From Robertmurraya kyonggiensis (lineage in GTDB: Bacteria; Bacillota; Bacilli; Bacillales; Cytobacillaceae), in NCBI RefSeq assembly GCF_005116465.1, contig NZ_SWBM01000001.1:248001-312000 (forward strand): DNA of 64,000 nucleotides, read 5' to 3'. The notes under the pieces are model-generated. The model was not told where the DNA came from. It ran no database searches and was given only the letters and a program-made list of their open reading frames with translations. Below are positions 9,601 to 18,604 of the stretch, piece after piece (the first letter of the stretch is position 1; each line of letters starts with the position of its first letter). The position numbers and the translations under genes are program-made.

Positions 9601-9708
9601 GGCTCTTTTCTCAAATTTTGTTACTTTTGGAGCAAAAAATCAATGAATTTAACTTTGTTTTCAATGATAACTGGTCGTAAATTAATGAGAAAAGAGCCAG
9701 TTTTTTTC
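9601..9708 (+). terminator. long-loop hairpin after the acyl-CoA ligase
   Basis: A perfect 13-base inverted repeat GGCTCTTTTCTCA (9601-9613) / TGAGAAAAGAGCC (9685-9697) separated by about 71 bases and followed by a T-tract. It can terminate transcription, but the loop is far longer than usual, so it may also be a small non-coding repeat element. The rest of the 300-base gap to the next gene holds one more terminator-like hairpin and nothing else recognisable. Confidence 0.55.
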
Positions 9709-9816
9709 GTAGAATAAAACATGCAAACTAATTACGATGCACCAAATGCTATTTCTACGTTAAAATCGGCAATAGGATTTTAACAACAATTTTTACGAGA
9801 ACAGCCTTAATATAAG

Positions 9817-9845
9817 AAGGGCCGGAGAAATCTGGTCCTTTTTCT
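9817..9845 (+). terminator. terminator-like hairpin
   Basis: AAGGGCCGGA-GAAA-TCTGGTCCTTTTTC: stem of about 10 pairs with one mismatch plus T-tract, about 50 bases ahead of the next gene. Confidence 0.45.
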
Positions 9846-9895
9846 GTGAACGGTATATAATTTGAAAAAAGAATATTTTGGAAAAGGAGCTATAT

Positions 9896-11059
9896 ATGTA
9901 CACACCAGAAAAAGAGCGAATTGTTTCACTTGATATGATGCGGGGATTTGCAATTTTGGGGATATTCCTAGTCAATATGCTTTCATTTCACTCCCCGCTA
10001 CTTTATTTAGATCCATTTTCATGGTGGGAATCCTACCTTGATAAAGGGACATATATTTTTATCGATGTCTTTGCTCAAGGGAGCTTTTACCCCTTATTTT
10101 CACTCCTATTTGGCTATGGTCTGGTGCTTCTCTATGAAAGAACGATTAAAAGAGAACAAGCCTTTCTTCCAATTGCAACAAGAAGGCTTTTAGCACTACT
10201 TTTCATTGGGATGCTCCATGCTTTTTTTATCTGGCATGGGGATATTCTCATCACATATGCCATTTTCGGGTTCCTATTTCTCCTTTTTAGAAAGCTATCA
10301 GGAACAGCGATGATCATAACTGGAGCACTTTTTTGGATTATACCGAATCTCCTTTTAACACTATTATTTGTTGTCGCGCTCTTGCTAAGCCCAGTAGGGG
10401 AACTGTCTATGTACGAGCCTGAACTTGCTAGACAATCCGTTGAAATCTATCAGCAAGGAAGCTACTTTTCTATTTTTCAACAACGTTTTGAAGACTGGTA
10501 TGCGGTTAATAATCTAGCAAATGGTGTATTTATGTTATTTTCAATCTTTCCATTCTTTCTCATAGGGGGAGGAGCTGCCAAGCTAAAGTGGATGGAGAAG
10601 GTTACAGAATTAAAGAAGCCATTTTTCATTAGTCTATTGATTTTCTTAACTGTAGGTCTTTTTCTAAAACTAAGTCCGTATATATTTGATAAAAATATTG
10701 TTAATGAATACATACAAGATTCTTTTGGAGGCCCAATGCTAGCTTTCTCTTTTGCGTTGGTGATCGCTCTATGGGCAGAGAAATCAAATAGATTTCCAAA
10801 AATATTTGCTCCTGTTGGAAAAATGTCGATGAGCAATTATTTGCTACAATCGATAGTCTCAACCATTCTCTTTTATTCATATGGCTTCGGGCTATATGAT
10901 CAGATTTCAGCATTTTGGGGAACTGCGCTTGTAGTATTAATCTATATTTTACAAATCGTATGGAGTTCTTTTTGGCTCAAAAATCATTATTACGGGCCAG
11001 TTGAATGGCTATGGAGAAGTATAACCTACCTGAGATGGCCAGATTGGAAAAAAGAGTAA
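9896..11059 (+). CDS. DUF418 family membrane protein (YeiB-like)
   Basis: Polytopic membrane protein, 388 residues, of the DUF418 family. Seen: the N-terminal signature RIVSLDMMRGFAILGIFLVN, about ten hydrophobic segments, and a C-terminal DUF418 region with PVGKMSMSNYLLQSI and GPVEWLWRSITY. Such proteins have an acyltransferase-3-like layout and are suspected to be transporters or membrane acyltransferases; function is not established. The frame begins at a TTG (9878), but the ATG at 9896 with AAAGGAG upstream is preferred. Stands alone between terminators. Confidence 0.88.
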   Translation: MYTPEKERIVSLDMMRGFAILGIFLVNMLSFHSPLLYLDPFSWWESYLDKGTYIFIDVFAQGSFYPLFSLLFGYGLVLLYERTIKREQAFLPIATRRLLALLFIGMLHAFFIWHGDILITYAIFGFLFLLFRKLSGTAMIITGALFWIIPNLLLTLLFVVALLLSPVGELSMYEPELARQSVEIYQQGSYFSIFQQRFEDWYAVNNLANGVFMLFSIFPFFLIGGGAAKLKWMEKVTELKKPFFISLLIFLTVGLFLKLSPYIFDKNIVNEYIQDSFGGPMLAFSFALVIALWAEKSNRFPKIFAPVGKMSMSNYLLQSIVSTILFYSYGFGLYDQISAFWGTALVVLIYILQIVWSSFWLKNHYYGPVEWLWRSITYLRWPDWKKE

Positions 11060-11114
11060 TTGATAGATTTGTAGTATAATTGTATTAATATTCTAATAAT
11101 AAAGGGTGATTATG

Positions 11115-12014
11115 ATGAAGTATGTAACAGCAGAGGATCATCATGGCGAATTTGTTGGCATTATTGGGGAAGAGACTGATAGCCTTTTACCATTAAAAAG
11201 GGCAGAAGAGGCTTGGAAAGGGGAAAGTAGCCTTCCTGAAACCCTGCAAGAATGTATAGCTTTAGAAGGATTTTCGGTACAAGCCCAAGATATTTTACAA
11301 TGGAGTGTATCAAATGCTCCTAATCTTTTTTTGAATTTGAATGATGTAAAACTTTTAGCTCCGATTCCAAGACCAGCGAAGAACATTTTCTGTGTTGGAA
11401 AAAATTATGAGGAGCATGCAATTGAAATGGGCAGTAAGGATGATATTCCGGAACATGTTATGGTGTTTACTAAAGCACCTACGACGGTAATTGGTCCAAA
11501 TGAAACGGTCTTAAATCACAAAAATGTGACAGAGCAGTTAGATTATGAGGGTGAACTAGCGGTTGTGATAGGGAAAAAGGGCCGCGGGATTAAAAGGGAA
11601 GAAGCATTAGATTATATTTTTGGATACACAATAGTCAATGATGTGACAGCAAGAGACCTCCAATCAAGGCATAAACAATTTTTTATTGGAAAAAGCTTGG
11701 ATGCATCGTGTCCAATGGGCCCGTGGATTGTTCATTCTTCTGTGATTGAGAACCCGAATGAACTAAACATCGAAACGCGTATTAATGATGAGGTACGACA
11801 AAGCTCTAATACGAAGCATTTTATCTTTCCTATCGAAGAAGTCATTTCTGTTTTATCAGCAGGTATGACTTTAGAGCCAGGGGATATTATTGCAACAGGT
11901 ACACCTGCGGGAGTTGGAAAAGGATTTAAACCACCACGTTTTCTAAAGTCTGGAGATAAGATGGAAGTATTTATTGAAAAAATTGGCAAACTTGTGAATG
12001 ATATCGAAGAATAG
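11115..12014 (+). CDS. yisK: YisK, fumarylacetoacetate hydrolase family protein
   Basis: FAH-superfamily hydrolase/decarboxylase, 299 residues. B. subtilis YisK has oxaloacetate decarboxylase activity and associates with the actin homologue Mbl. Seen: an N-terminal lid domain, then the FAH core with NIFCVGKNYEEHAIEMG, metal-binding acids in LDYEGELAVVIGKKG, NDVTARDLQ, KSLDASCPMGPW and IATGTPAGVGKGFKPP. ATG at 11115 chosen because it gives the family N-terminus MKYVTAEDHHG; ATG at 11112 is equally close to the AAAGGGTG site. Same position as in B. subtilis, before yisL. Confidence 0.94.
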   Translation: MKYVTAEDHHGEFVGIIGEETDSLLPLKRAEEAWKGESSLPETLQECIALEGFSVQAQDILQWSVSNAPNLFLNLNDVKLLAPIPRPAKNIFCVGKNYEEHAIEMGSKDDIPEHVMVFTKAPTTVIGPNETVLNHKNVTEQLDYEGELAVVIGKKGRGIKREEALDYIFGYTIVNDVTARDLQSRHKQFFIGKSLDASCPMGPWIVHSSVIENPNELNIETRINDEVRQSSNTKHFIFPIEEVISVLSAGMTLEPGDIIATGTPAGVGKGFKPPRFLKSGDKMEVFIEKIGKLVNDIEE

Positions 12015-12107
12015 ACGAAATCTAGGAATCTTTTGAACGTTTAATATTTAGGATTTTCGTCGCAGATATGATAAGATATTGTAGAAATTAGAAGAGGAGG
12101 CATATTC

Positions 12108-12467
12108 ATGACTGCATCAACACATCTACATATTACAACTTGGGTGTTAACTTTAATCCTATTTTTCGTTGCCCTTGGTCTACATAAGAGTGGAAAAGCA
12201 AAAGCACAGAAAATTGTTCACATGATTTTACGTCTATTCTATCTATTAACAATCGCAACTGGTGGAATGATCGCACACCTAATGTTCTCTCAATATCCAA
12301 TAACATATGTATTAAAGTTTATTTTCGGATTCCTAGTAATTGGTTTCATGGAAATGGTACTGGTACGTACGAAAAAAGAAAAGAAAACAACGATGTTTTG
12401 GGTATTGTTCTTTGTATCATTAATTGTAGTTCTTGTGTTAGGCTTCTATTTACCACTTAGTTTTTAA
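12108..12467 (+). CDS. yisL: YisL, UPF0344 membrane protein
   Basis: 119-residue integral membrane protein of the UPF0344/DUF1516 family, with four hydrophobic segments (about residues 8-26, 38-58, 66-86 and 97-115). Function unknown. Good ribosome site AGAGGAGG before the ATG. Genomic partner of yisK, as in B. subtilis; a strong terminator follows. Confidence 0.93.
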   Translation: MTASTHLHITTWVLTLILFFVALGLHKSGKAKAQKIVHMILRLFYLLTIATGGMIAHLMFSQYPITYVLKFIFGFLVIGFMEMVLVRTKKEKKTTMFWVLFFVSLIVVLVLGFYLPLSF

Positions 12468-12498
12468 TAGGATTTATTAAGAAAATTCGACGATTTTC

Positions 12499-12533
12499 GA
12501 AAAAAGCTGCCAAAAAGGCAGCTTTTTCTATTT
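12499..12533 (+). terminator. intrinsic terminator of yisL
   Basis: AAAAAGCTGCC / GGCAGCTTTTT around a five-base loop, followed by a T-rich run. Confidence 0.85.
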
Positions 12534-12605
12534 TTTAATATGTAAATATGTTATTTTAGAAGAAAATATACTATGCACTAACTAGACAAACTATTGGTGG
12601 TTGGC

Positions 12606-15503
12606 ATGATAAAAACTATATCCTGTGTATATAAAAATACGGATGAACTTAAAAATTTAATAAAAGACAATGTCTTATATGAATATCCAAACATACTTAT
12701 TCAAATCTTTTCTAGTAACAATGACTTAGTGGAGCTAGAGAAGATTCAAGAGATGATGTGTACTGTTCTTCCTCAAGCAAAAATAATGGGGTGCACGACT
12801 TCGGGAGACATCGTAGAGGGCTACTCTGTTAAAGAGGAGATTAGTATTAGCTTTACCATTTTCGAAAAAACGGAATTAAGATCTTCCCTGTTTAATTTAA
12901 AAGACTACAATAATATCAGTGAAATGGGAAAGAACATAGTGTCAAAGCTATGTGACTCTAATACGAAGGCTCTTATTTTGTTTTCCTCTAATTATTCAGT
13001 CGATCTACAGCAGCTTCTTGATAGTATTCATGAGGGAAAGGAAGACATGGCCTTGGCTGGTGGTATCGCTGGAGAAAAGGATGCCTTCCGTGAAGGGTTT
13101 ATTTTTGATGGAGAAAAAATGTCAAACGAAGGGGTTGTTGTTGCTAGCTTGAACAACCCAGACTTACAGGTTCAAACGTTTTCGAACTTTAAGTTTCAGG
13201 AAGTTGGGAAGTCGTTCAAGATCACGAAGGCAACAGGTACGACGATTGTTTCCATCGATCAGAAAAAGCCAAGTAGAGTACTTGAAAATTATTTAGGCAA
13301 AGATTTTCTAGATCAAATTAAATTGCAAAGAAATGACTTTCCGTTTCTCTTAGGAACAAAAGACAAATCAACCCCGATATGGATCAAGAATCTGTTAGAA
13401 GATGGAACTATTACAGTTAGTGATCCTGTTTCTAAAGGGGATAGCCTTGTTTTTGCTTATGCCCATTTACGAGAAATTATTGACAATTCCCTTCATGAAC
13501 TAAAAAGATTATCGAAGCAGAATGTTGAGACGATTTTTGCCTATAATTGTGCATCTCGAAAAAGAACTCTTCATGAGTTTGCAACAGATGAAATCCGAAT
13601 GCTTAATTCCATTGCTCCAACCAATGGTTTCTTTGCGAATGGAGAAATAGCTATTGAAAATGGAAAGCCACATTTAGTCGGCCATTCTTTAACTTTTTTA
13701 GCATTGTCAGAGAATAGTAAGAAGCAGTCGAATCGAAAGATTAATTTCAAATATAATATACCAGATAGCGTAAAAACAATTGTTACACTTACACATTTAA
13801 TGAAAGCGTCGCAAGAGGATCTTGAAATTCTGAATGATCATGCGCAAATTTCTGAGCAACATTATCGCTCGCTATTTGATAATAATACAGATATTGTTTA
13901 TTCCACTGATTTACAAGGGAATTTTACAAGTGTAAATCCAGCCTTTGAAAAATTGTTAGGCTATAAAAAGGAAGAATTACTTGGAAAATTAGCTTTGAAT
14001 TACATAAACGAAGAGGAAGTTGCTAGAGTTCGTACTTATTTTTATAATGCGGTAAAAGGGAAAGAGCAACATTACAATATTGAAGTAAGTTCGAAAACTG
14101 GCGAGTTTAACCTCCTTCATTTGAAAAACATTCCGATTACCGTGAATGGGGAATGTGTTGGGATTTATGGAATTGGACGTAATATTACCGAGCAGAAAAA
14201 AATAGAAGATAAAATCATTCAGCTTGCCTACTATGATCAGGATACAGGGCTTCCAAATCGAATTAGATTTACAGAGATGCTGAGTGAATTATTGCAAACG
14301 GCAAAAAAGAAAAATCGGAAACTGGCATTAATGGTAGTAGACATTGACCGTTTTAAGATTATTAATGATAGCTTGGGCCACGATGCAGGTGACGAAATAT
14401 TAAAGGAAATTAGTGGAAGAATTCAGGCTTCTATTCCAAGCGGAGCTTTTTTAGGAAGATTTAATGGAGATAAATTTAATTTAATTCTTTCAAAAAATGT
14501 ATCGATTGAAGCGGTGATTAAAATAGCGAAATCAATCCTTCATAATGTTGCGGCACCGATTCATTATTCAAGCCAAGAATTTTATGTAACTGCAAGCATC
14601 GGAGTTAGTCTTTTCCCAACAGATGGCACCGACGAGATTACTTTAATGAAAAATGCCGATATTGCCATGAACCGGTCAAAGTCACCAGGTGGAAATCGAC
14701 TCACGCTCTATTCAAATGAAATGAACGAAGAAGCAATGAAACGGCTTGAGCTAGAGAGTTATTTAAGAAAAGCGTTGAAAAAGAATGAATTTTTCTTATG
14801 CTACCAGCCTTTAATCGATTTAAAGTCCGGAAAGCTATATGGTAGCGAAGCACTTATTCGCTGGAATCATCCTGTTCTCGGACTTGTGTCACCCGGAGAT
14901 TTTATTCCTTTAGCAGAAGAGACTGGATTGATTGAGGAAATTGGTAGTTGGGTATTACGTACTGCTTGTAAACAAAATAAAATGTGGCAGCAAAAAGGGT
15001 TAAAAAACATCACCGTCTCAGTCAATGTTTCAGCTAATCAATTCCAGCAAACAAAATTTGTTGCTGAGGTAATTAGGGCATTAGCCGAGTCAGGTCTAGA
15101 ACCAAAGTATTTGACCTTGGAATTGACTGAAAGTACTATGCTACGCAATATTGACCATAGCATTGAAGTGATGCAATCTTTGCAGAAGCTAGGTGTACGA
15201 GTCTCGATTGATGACTTTGGAACAGGCTACTCGTCTCTTAGCTATTTAAAGGATTTACCGATTAACAATTTGAAAATTGATCGTTCTTTTATCAACAATC
15301 TTCGTTTAGATACATCGGATATTGCGATCGTCAAAGCGATTATTACGATGAGTCACGGGCTAGCTGTTAAGGTAGTCGCAGAGGGTGTTGAAACAGAAGA
15401 ACAGATCGAATTATTGAAGAAATTGAAATGCCATTACGCACAAGGATTTTACTTGCATCGCCCATTAACCTCTGATGACTTTGAGAGAGTTCTGATCGGA
15501 TAA
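12606..15503 (+). CDS. FIST-PAS-GGDEF-EAL sensory protein, probable c-di-GMP phosphodiesterase
   Basis: 965-residue soluble multidomain signalling protein. Domains in order: FIST_N (about 15-210, with IMGCTTSGDIVEGY), FIST_C (about 215-380), a short helical linker, PAS (about 420-535, with YSTDLQGNFTSVNPAFEKLL), GGDEF (about 545-700) and EAL (about 715-960). The GGDEF motif reads NGDKF (residues 620-624), so diguanylate cyclase activity is unlikely. The EAL part keeps EAL (748-750), NVSANQF, ELTES, DDFGTGYSS, LKIDRSF, VAEGVE and AQGFYLHRP, so it should hydrolyse c-di-GMP, perhaps under control of a ligand bound by FIST. ATG at 12606 chosen over TTG 12594 because a GGTGG lies just before it. 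Single-gene unit. Confidence 0.93.
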   Translation: MIKTISCVYKNTDELKNLIKDNVLYEYPNILIQIFSSNNDLVELEKIQEMMCTVLPQAKIMGCTTSGDIVEGYSVKEEISISFTIFEKTELRSSLFNLKDYNNISEMGKNIVSKLCDSNTKALILFSSNYSVDLQQLLDSIHEGKEDMALAGGIAGEKDAFREGFIFDGEKMSNEGVVVASLNNPDLQVQTFSNFKFQEVGKSFKITKATGTTIVSIDQKKPSRVLENYLGKDFLDQIKLQRNDFPFLLGTKDKSTPIWIKNLLEDGTITVSDPVSKGDSLVFAYAHLREIIDNSLHELKRLSKQNVETIFAYNCASRKRTLHEFATDEIRMLNSIAPTNGFFANGEIAIENGKPHLVGHSLTFLALSENSKKQSNRKINFKYNIPDSVKTIVTLTHLMKASQEDLEILNDHAQISEQHYRSLFDNNTDIVYSTDLQGNFTSVNPAFEKLLGYKKEELLGKLALNYINEEEVARVRTYFYNAVKGKEQHYNIEVSSKTGEFNLLHLKNIPITVNGECVGIYGIGRNITEQKKIEDKIIQLAYYDQDTGLPNRIRFTEMLSELLQTAKKKNRKLALMVVDIDRFKIINDSLGHDAGDEILKEISGRIQASIPSGAFLGRFNGDKFNLILSKNVSIEAVIKIAKSILHNVAAPIHYSSQEFYVTASIGVSLFPTDGTDEITLMKNADIAMNRSKSPGGNRLTLYSNEMNEEAMKRLELESYLRKALKKNEFFLCYQPLIDLKSGKLYGSEALIRWNHPVLGLVSPGDFIPLAEETGLIEEIGSWVLRTACKQNKMWQQKGLKNITVSVNVSANQFQQTKFVAEVIRALAESGLEPKYLTLELTESTMLRNIDHSIEVMQSLQKLGVRVSIDDFGTGYSSLSYLKDLPINNLKIDRSFINNLRLDTSDIAIVKAIITMSHGLAVKVVAEGVETEEQIELLKKLKCHYAQGFYLHRPLTSDDFERVLIG

Positions 15504-15504
15504 T

Positions 15505-15537
15505 GAAAAAGCGCCCGCTGTTGAGGCGCTTTTTCTT
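15505..15537. terminator. bidirectional terminator between the FIST gene and yisN
   Basis: GAAAAAGCGCC / GGCGCTTTTTC around a short loop, between convergent genes; A- and T-tracts on both sides. Confidence 0.82.
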
Positions 15538-16099
15538 ATGATGTAAGTTTTTCGATAATCGTTCGTTTACCGTTATTAAGTGTGAATTCAAAGCGATCGT
15601 TTTTCTTTTCATAATAGCAAAAATGATGCTGGATACTGCAAATATCCTCCTGATTATCAAAAATGATAAAATTTACCCCTTCTTTTCGTTCTTCTTTGTT
15701 TAAGAAGGTGAGGTGGTTGTAACAGTAAATACAGTCATATACGGAAAATTTTAATGAATTTAGGTGAGTAACGAATTGATAAAAGGCATCATCGGAAATT
15801 TCCTCTAATAATCGTTCCAAAGAATAGATCAAATTTTTACGAATACGAATCGTATCATTGTTTTTGAGCACAAGGAGTTCATCTGTAAACGCAATTTTTC
15901 CATCCTCAAATAAAACGCCTTTCCGAAAGCGATTATGACGGTATATTTCTATTTCCTGGTGAAGATATTCCTCTAACAATGATGCCTCTTCAGTTTCATT
16001 TTCGAAAAAGACCCATTGTTCATTAATATACTCAACCGTCCCCTCAATAAAGGCGCGGGTTTGAAACTCGATTAGTTTTGAGCGCTGCTGTCTATTCAT
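15536..16099 (-). CDS. yisN: YisN-like protein of unknown function
   Basis: 187-residue soluble protein, no signal peptide or membrane segment, rich in charged and aromatic residues. I recognise no catalytic motif. It is named from position: in B. subtilis yisN lies between wprA and asnO, and this gene is next to asnO and divergent from it. Cysteines in DCIYCYNH and EDICSIQHHFCYY stand out but form no known metal site. Start has GGAGG 8 bases upstream. Sequence homology to YisN was not tested. Confidence 0.65.
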   Translation of the reverse strand: MNRQQRSKLIEFQTRAFIEGTVEYINEQWVFFENETEEASLLEEYLHQEIEIYRHNRFRKGVLFEDGKIAFTDELLVLKNNDTIRIRKNLIYSLERLLEEISDDAFYQFVTHLNSLKFSVYDCIYCYNHLTFLNKEERKEGVNFIIFDNQEDICSIQHHFCYYEKKNDRFEFTLNNGKRTIIEKLTS

Positions 16100-16317
16100 C
16101 CTTTACCTCCAAAAAGAAAAACCCTATGTTTTTCAGGTTCAGACTGGGTGTTTTTAAATAAAAAATATGGATGCCTCAACATTCGTTGTAGACATTTTCC
16201 GTTTTTTTTAAACGGTGATTTTAAATTTAGGACAATTAACCATTTTTTGAGCCCAGCATAAGATACAACTAAGCTTATGTGAAAAGACACACGTTCAGTA
16301 ACGAAAGGATGATAACA

Positions 16318-18168
16318 ATGTGTGGAATAACAGGCTGGGTAGACTTCGGAAAAAATCTACAAGTTGAAACGGAAACGCTAAGAACAATGACAGAAACATT
16401 AGCGAAACGCGGTCCTGATGACACAAATATTTGGACAGACACACATGTAGGATTAGGTCACAAAAGACTGATCGTGGTCGATGCGGCAGGCGGTAGACAG
16501 CCAATGCAAAGAGACAAGAACGGCAACCGCTATATTATTTGTTACAATGGCGAACTGTACAATACGGAAGAAATACGCAAAGAGTTACTAATAAAAGGAT
16601 ATTCCTTTCAAGGTCATTCGGATACAGAAGTTCTGTTATCTGCCTATATAGAATGGGAAGAAAAATGCGTGGATTTTTTAAACGGGATATTCGCCTTTGC
16701 AATTTGGGATGAAAGAAAGCAACAAGTGTTTGTGGCAAGAGACCGTCTAGGGGTAAAACCACTATTTTATGCTGAGTTGCCGAAAGGATTTATTTTTGCC
16801 TCTGAAATAAAGGCGATATTAGCTCATCCAGATATGAAGACTGAAATTGACCGGGAAGGATTGTCAGAAATATTTGCATTGGGCCCATCTAGGTCTCCAG
16901 GAAATGGTGTGTTTAAAGGCGTCAGTGAGTTGCGACCAGGTCATGCTTTATCTCTTTCAGCAAGGAACGGCTTAAAGATTTGGCGTTATTGGAATGTAAA
17001 AAGTGAAAAGCATGAAGACTCCATTGAAGAGACGATCGAGAAGGTGCGTTTTTTATTTACGGACGCGGTTGAAAGACAGCTTGTTTCAGATGTTCCATTA
17101 TGTACGTTCTTATCTGGCGGAGTGGATTCGAGTGCCATTACGGCGATTGCGGCGATGGAGTATGAGCGGACTGGAAAAGGCAAACTTCACACGTATTCGA
17201 TCGATTATGAGGGAAATGATCAATTTTTCAAAGCAAATGAGTTCCAGCCAAACTCTGATGCTGCTTTTATCAAGCAAATGACTCAGGAGTTTAACACGAT
17301 TCATCATAGTTGTATAATCACGCAGGAGGACTTGGCTGGTTATTTAAGAGAGGCTTTACATGTTAGAGATATACCAGGAATGGCGGATATTGATTCCTCC
17401 TTGCTTTGGTTCTGTCGTGAGATCAAGAAGGATTTCGTTGTAAGTTTGTCTGGTGAATGTGCCGATGAGATTTTTGGTGGGTATCCTTGGTTTTATCGTC
17501 CAGATGATCTACAAAGACAGGGCTTCCCTTGGATGAGGTCGATTCATGAACGACAAAGTTTGTTAAAAGAGGATTGGCAGCAGAAGCTTCAGTTGGAAAA
17601 CTACATGATGGCGAAATTCAAAGAAACAGTTGCGGAGACACCGCGTCTAGAAGGGGAAAGTAAGTTGGATGCTGGTCGCAGAGAACTATTTTATTTGAAT
17701 ATGATTTGGTTTATGACGACATTGCTTGATCGCAAGGACCGAATGAGCATGGGCGCAAGCCTTGAGGTGCGTGTACCATTTGCTGACCATCGTTTAGTTG
17801 AGTATGTATGGAATATACCATGGGAGATGAAGACGTACGGCAATCGGGAAAAAGGGTTACTTCGTAAGGCTCTTGAGGATGTTTTGCCGCATGATGTATT
17901 ATATCGTAAAAAGAGTCCTTATCCGAAAACGCATAATCCGAAGTATACGGCTGTTGTAAAGCAGATGTTAGGGGATATCATGAAAAACCGTAGTTCGGTA
18001 CTGTATGAGTTCTTTAATGAAGAGAAGTTGCGAGGGATTATTGAATCAGAGGGAGCGTCTTTCAAGGAGCCTTGGTTTGGGCAGTTGATGACAGGCCCGC
18101 AGCTGTTGGCGTACTTGGTGCAGCTGGACATTTGGTTTGAGGAGTACGGGATTCAGATCGTGGATTGA
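16318..18168 (+). CDS. asnO: AsnO, glutamine-hydrolysing asparagine synthetase
   Basis: Asparagine synthetase B type, 616 residues: aspartate + ATP + glutamine to asparagine. Seen: N-terminal class II glutaminase with Cys2 (MCGITGWVDFG) and YNGELYN, then the synthetase with PP-loop FLSGGVDSSAIT (about residue 267), SLSGECADEIFGGYPW and RKDRMSMGASLEVRVPF. The longer frame from 16279 is rejected because the catalytic Cys must follow the initiator Met. Its close relative in B. subtilis, AsnO, is the sporulation-specific isozyme under SigE; the yisN neighbour supports the same identity. I saw no clean SigE promoter. A hairpin follows. Confidence 0.95.
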   Translation: MCGITGWVDFGKNLQVETETLRTMTETLAKRGPDDTNIWTDTHVGLGHKRLIVVDAAGGRQPMQRDKNGNRYIICYNGELYNTEEIRKELLIKGYSFQGHSDTEVLLSAYIEWEEKCVDFLNGIFAFAIWDERKQQVFVARDRLGVKPLFYAELPKGFIFASEIKAILAHPDMKTEIDREGLSEIFALGPSRSPGNGVFKGVSELRPGHALSLSARNGLKIWRYWNVKSEKHEDSIEETIEKVRFLFTDAVERQLVSDVPLCTFLSGGVDSSAITAIAAMEYERTGKGKLHTYSIDYEGNDQFFKANEFQPNSDAAFIKQMTQEFNTIHHSCIITQEDLAGYLREALHVRDIPGMADIDSSLLWFCREIKKDFVVSLSGECADEIFGGYPWFYRPDDLQRQGFPWMRSIHERQSLLKEDWQQKLQLENYMMAKFKETVAETPRLEGESKLDAGRRELFYLNMIWFMTTLLDRKDRMSMGASLEVRVPFADHRLVEYVWNIPWEMKTYGNREKGLLRKALEDVLPHDVLYRKKSPYPKTHNPKYTAVVKQMLGDIMKNRSSVLYEFFNEEKLRGIIESEGASFKEPWFGQLMTGPQLLAYLVQLDIWFEEYGIQIVD

Positions 18169-18186
18169 GGTTTGTTGGGGTTTTTG

Positions 18187-18236
18187 AAGGACAGCGAGCC
18201 GCTCGTGTTTTGGCGAGGGGACGTTGTCCTTTTTGG
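18187..18236 (+). terminator. terminator of asnO
   Basis: AAGGACAGCG / CGTTGTCCTT with an internal GAGCCGCTCG sub-hairpin, followed by TTTTT. Confidence 0.65.
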
Positions 18237-18273
18237 GGTTATGTGACAGGCTGCTATTGGGATAAGCGAATCA

Positions 18274-18600
18274 TGTCACTCAAAAATAGTTTAATTGACA
18301 AGATGTTGTTGGTAAGAGCGGATGTTGTCAACCAAAGATAGTTTAATTGACAAGATAGAGCAAGGGAGAGTAAAAGCTGTCAACCAAAGATTGTTTGATT
18401 GACAAGATAGAGCTAGGAAGAGCAAAAGCTGTCAACCAAAGATAGTTTGATTGACAGGATGGAGCAGGGAAGAGCAAAAGCTGTCAACCAAAGACAGTTT
18501 GATTGACAGGATGGAGCAGGGAAGAGCAAAAGCTGTCAACCAAAGACAGTTTGATTGACAGGATGGAGCAGGGAGGAGCCAAAGTTGTCAATCAAAATAA
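18274..18600. repeat. tandem array of a 27-base palindrome with an exact 52-base period
   Basis: Six full copies and one half copy. Each copy is an imperfect palindrome of the form TGTCAACCAAA-N5-TTTGATTGACA, starting at 18274, 18326, 18378, 18430, 18482 and 18534, with a half copy from 18586. The 25-base spacers (GGATGGAGCAGGGAAGAGCA type) are also nearly conserved, most strongly in the last three units. The array fills the gap between the asnO terminator and the end of the NERD gene and has no coding potential I trust. It is not a CRISPR array because spacers are repeated. Confidence 0.93.
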
Positions 18601-18604
18601 ATTA

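Noticed and set aside
16200-16317. SigE promoter for asnO
   Set aside because: GCATAAGATAC (about 16257-16267) looks a little like a SigE -10, but no matching -35 was found at the right distance.
18274-18600. CRISPR array
   Set aside because: The 25-base spacers are near-identical to each other, the period is exact, and no cas genes are near.
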